Translations under genes and position numbers: made by a program
The notes under the pieces: generated by a model
The model's input: only the letters and a program-made list of their open reading frames with translations
The model's database searches: none
What the model was told of the DNA's origin: nothing
NCBI GenBank assembly: GCA_903934745.1
Contig: CAIZOZ010000211.1
Span: 1 to 6,461 of the forward strand
Source: an uncultured cyanobacterium
GTDB lineage: Bacteria; Cyanobacteriota; Cyanobacteriia; PCC-6307; Cyanobiaceae
DNA length: 6,461 nt
Direction of reading: 5' to 3'
In this document: positions 5,415 through 6,461 of the stretch, piece after piece
How positions within the stretch are numbered: position 1 is the first letter of the stretch
How the letters are laid out: each line of letters begins with the position of its first letter

Positions 5415-5806
5415 TCGACAGCTCTGCCCTGCTCGCCATCCTTCTCGACGAAGGCGATGCCACCTTGTTCCTCGACCACCTCAGCCGGGATGCACCCAAA
5501 CACATCAGCACCGCCACGCTGGTGGAAAGTCAGATCGTCACTCTCCGAATCCTGGGCGAGGACGGCCTGCAGGAACTGAGGCTGCTGCTGCAGCTGGGAC
5601 AGATCACGGCGATCCAGCTCACCCCCGATCACGTGGAGTGGGCCCTTCAGGGTTGGCGGCACTATGGCAAGGGCCGGCACCCCGCCAGCCTCAACCTGGG
5701 CGACTGTTTCAGCTATGCCCTCGCCAAGGCCCTTGAAGAGCCGCTCCTTTACAAGGGCAACGACTTCGGCCGCACCGACGTCCGGTCGGTCGCTCTGACC
5801 CCTTGA
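5408..5806 (+). CDS. vapC: VapC-type toxin, PIN-domain ribonuclease
   Basis: VapC toxins are small Mg-dependent endoribonucleases, often cutting initiator tRNA, other tRNAs or rRNA; the target here cannot be told from sequence. The 132-residue product is the standard PIN-domain length. The acidic active-site set is complete: Asp4 in MVIDSSALLAIL, Glu40 in TATLVESQIV, Asp99 in LNLGDCFSYALAKA, and Asp119 in the KGNDFGRTD motif (Asp124 follows). GKGRHPASLN before Asp99 is typical of the group paired with Rv0623-like antitoxins. The toxin therefore looks intact and active. Its ATG overlaps the vapB stop (ATGGTGA, 5408-5414), so it is translated by coupling, with no separate ribosome binding site seen. 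cysE begins 11 nt after its stop. Base composition resembles the neighbours, so there is no clear sign of very recent transfer. Confidence 0.9.
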   Translation: MVIDSSALLAILLDEGDATLFLDHLSRDAPKHISTATLVESQIVTLRILGEDGLQELRLLLQLGQITAIQLTPDHVEWALQGWRHYGKGRHPASLNLGDCFSYALAKALEEPLLYKGNDFGRTDVRSVALTP

Positions 5807-5810
5807 AGGA
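5806..5810 (+). promoter_or_regulatory. Ribosome binding site of cysE
   Basis: AAGGA at 5806-5810 lies 7 nt before the ATG at 5818, the best-spaced Shine-Dalgarno in the window. Its first base is also the last base of the vapC stop codon, which ties cysE translation closely to the end of vapC and supports the chosen start. Confidence 0.7.
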
Positions 5811-5817
5811 CCGGTTC

Positions 5818-6461
5818 ATGCTGCTGCGCGCCATCCGCGCCGACCTGGCGATCATCAAGGAGCGCGATCCCGCCTGCCGTGGCACGCTCGAGATCCTGCT
5901 CTGCTATCCAGGCTTCCATGCCCTGGTGCTGCACCGCCTCAGCCATCGCCTCTGGCATCTGGGGCTGGCTTTGCCCGCGCGGCTGCTGAGCCAGCTCAGC
6001 CGGGGCCTCACTGGCATCGAGATCCATCCGGGCGCCCGCATCGGCGCAGGGGTGTTCATCGACCACGGCATGGGTGTGGTGATCGGCGAAACCAGCGTGA
6101 TCGGCAACAACTGCCTGCTCTATCAAGGAGTCACCCTGGGCGGCACCGGCAAGCAGCACGGCAAGCGCCATCCCACCTTGCTGGACAACGTGGTGGTGGG
6201 GGCCGGTGCCAAGGTGCTGGGGGCGATCACCGTGGGCTCCAACACCCGCATCGGCGCTGGCTCGGTGCTGTTGCGGGATGTCGGCCCCGACAGCACGGTG
6301 GTGGGCATTCCCGGCCGGGTGATCCATCAATCCGGCGTGCGCATCGATCCCCTGGCCCACTCAGCCCTGCCGGATGCGGAGGCCCGGGTGATCCGCAACC
6401 TGATGGAGCGCATCGACAGCCTGGAGAACGACCTGGCCCGCACCCAGGCCTGCCTGCGGGA
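5818..6461 (+). CDS. cysE: Serine O-acetyltransferase, 3' end cut by window edge
   Basis: CysE acetylates L-serine with acetyl-CoA to O-acetylserine, the first committed step of cysteine synthesis, and is normally feedback-inhibited by cysteine and able to bind CysK. The window holds 214 full codons of an expected 240-250. The N-terminal helical region (1-65, with AIIKERDPACRGTLEILLCYPGF) leads to the left-handed beta-helix of hexapeptide repeats (about 66-160): GIEIHPGARIGAGVFIDHGMG, IGETSVIG, LGGTGKQHGKRHP, GAGAKVLGAI and IGAGSVL. His83 is the catalytic His. The partner position 15 residues earlier is Glu68, not the Asp of E. coli-type CysE; this is usual for the short CysE class seen in Bacillus and cyanobacteria. 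VVGIPGRVIHQSG (160-172) and the acidic C-terminal helix follow. It lies 11 nt after vapC with a good ribosome binding site. Confidence 0.96.
   Translation, partial: MLLRAIRADLAIIKERDPACRGTLEILLCYPGFHALVLHRLSHRLWHLGLALPARLLSQLSRGLTGIEIHPGARIGAGVFIDHGMGVVIGETSVIGNNCLLYQGVTLGGTGKQHGKRHPTLLDNVVVGAGAKVLGAITVGSNTRIGAGSVLLRDVGPDSTVVGIPGRVIHQSGVRIDPLAHSALPDAEARVIRNLMERIDSLENDLARTQACLR

Noticed and set aside
5102..5803. Target-site duplication flanking the vapBC pair
   Set aside because: Only very short shared strings (CGGTC, TCTGA) occur at the two edges, well within chance; no transposase or terminal repeats are present.

Overview
The window looks like core chromosome from a GC-rich picocyanobacterium (Synechococcus/Cyanobium type). 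The grounds are the close fit of GyrB, IF-3 and the GntR regulator to cyanobacterial forms, three copies of the cyanobacterial HIP1 octamer GCGATCGC (1279, 4187, 4956), and a PlmA-like regulator, a family known only from cyanobacteria. The species assignment is inference; no database was searched.

Layout, left to right. Positions 807-1 (minus strand) hold the first 269 codons of gyrB, cut by the window edge. Positions 808-1486 are a 679-bp divergent intergenic region with no gene I can support. It holds a candidate extended -10 for gyrB, one HIP1 site and a few short repeats. On the plus strand follow miaA (1487-2413) and infC (2434-3072), 20 bp apart and probably co-transcribed, ending in a strong 14-bp hairpin at 3111-3149. 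This hairpin lies between infC and a convergent dienelactone-hydrolase-family gene on the minus strand (3979-3212). Divergent from that hydrolase is a PlmA-type GntR regulator (4118-5107). Its best promoter candidate (TTGTCA-N17-TAGGGT) and an overlapping inverted repeat sit just upstream of a GTG start.

After plmA comes a compact run: a VapB-type antitoxin (5145-5414), a VapC PIN-domain toxin (5408-5806, overlapping by 7 nt) and cysE (5818 to the window edge, 11 nt after vapC). An 8-bp inverted repeat covering a -10-like TAGAAT lies between the plmA stop and vapB, a layout expected for an autoregulated toxin-antitoxin promoter. cysE therefore probably shares transcripts with vapBC.

Most of the window is housekeeping: DNA supercoiling, tRNA modification, translation initiation and serine acetylation for cysteine synthesis. 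The accessory element is the vapBC pair placed between a nitrogen/redox-linked regulator and the first gene of cysteine synthesis. I see no phage, IS element, CRISPR array or tRNA, and no clear candidate for a wholly new system. The points most worth checking are the vapBC-cysE coupling, the two operator-like inverted repeats, and the unexplained gyrB-miaA gap.
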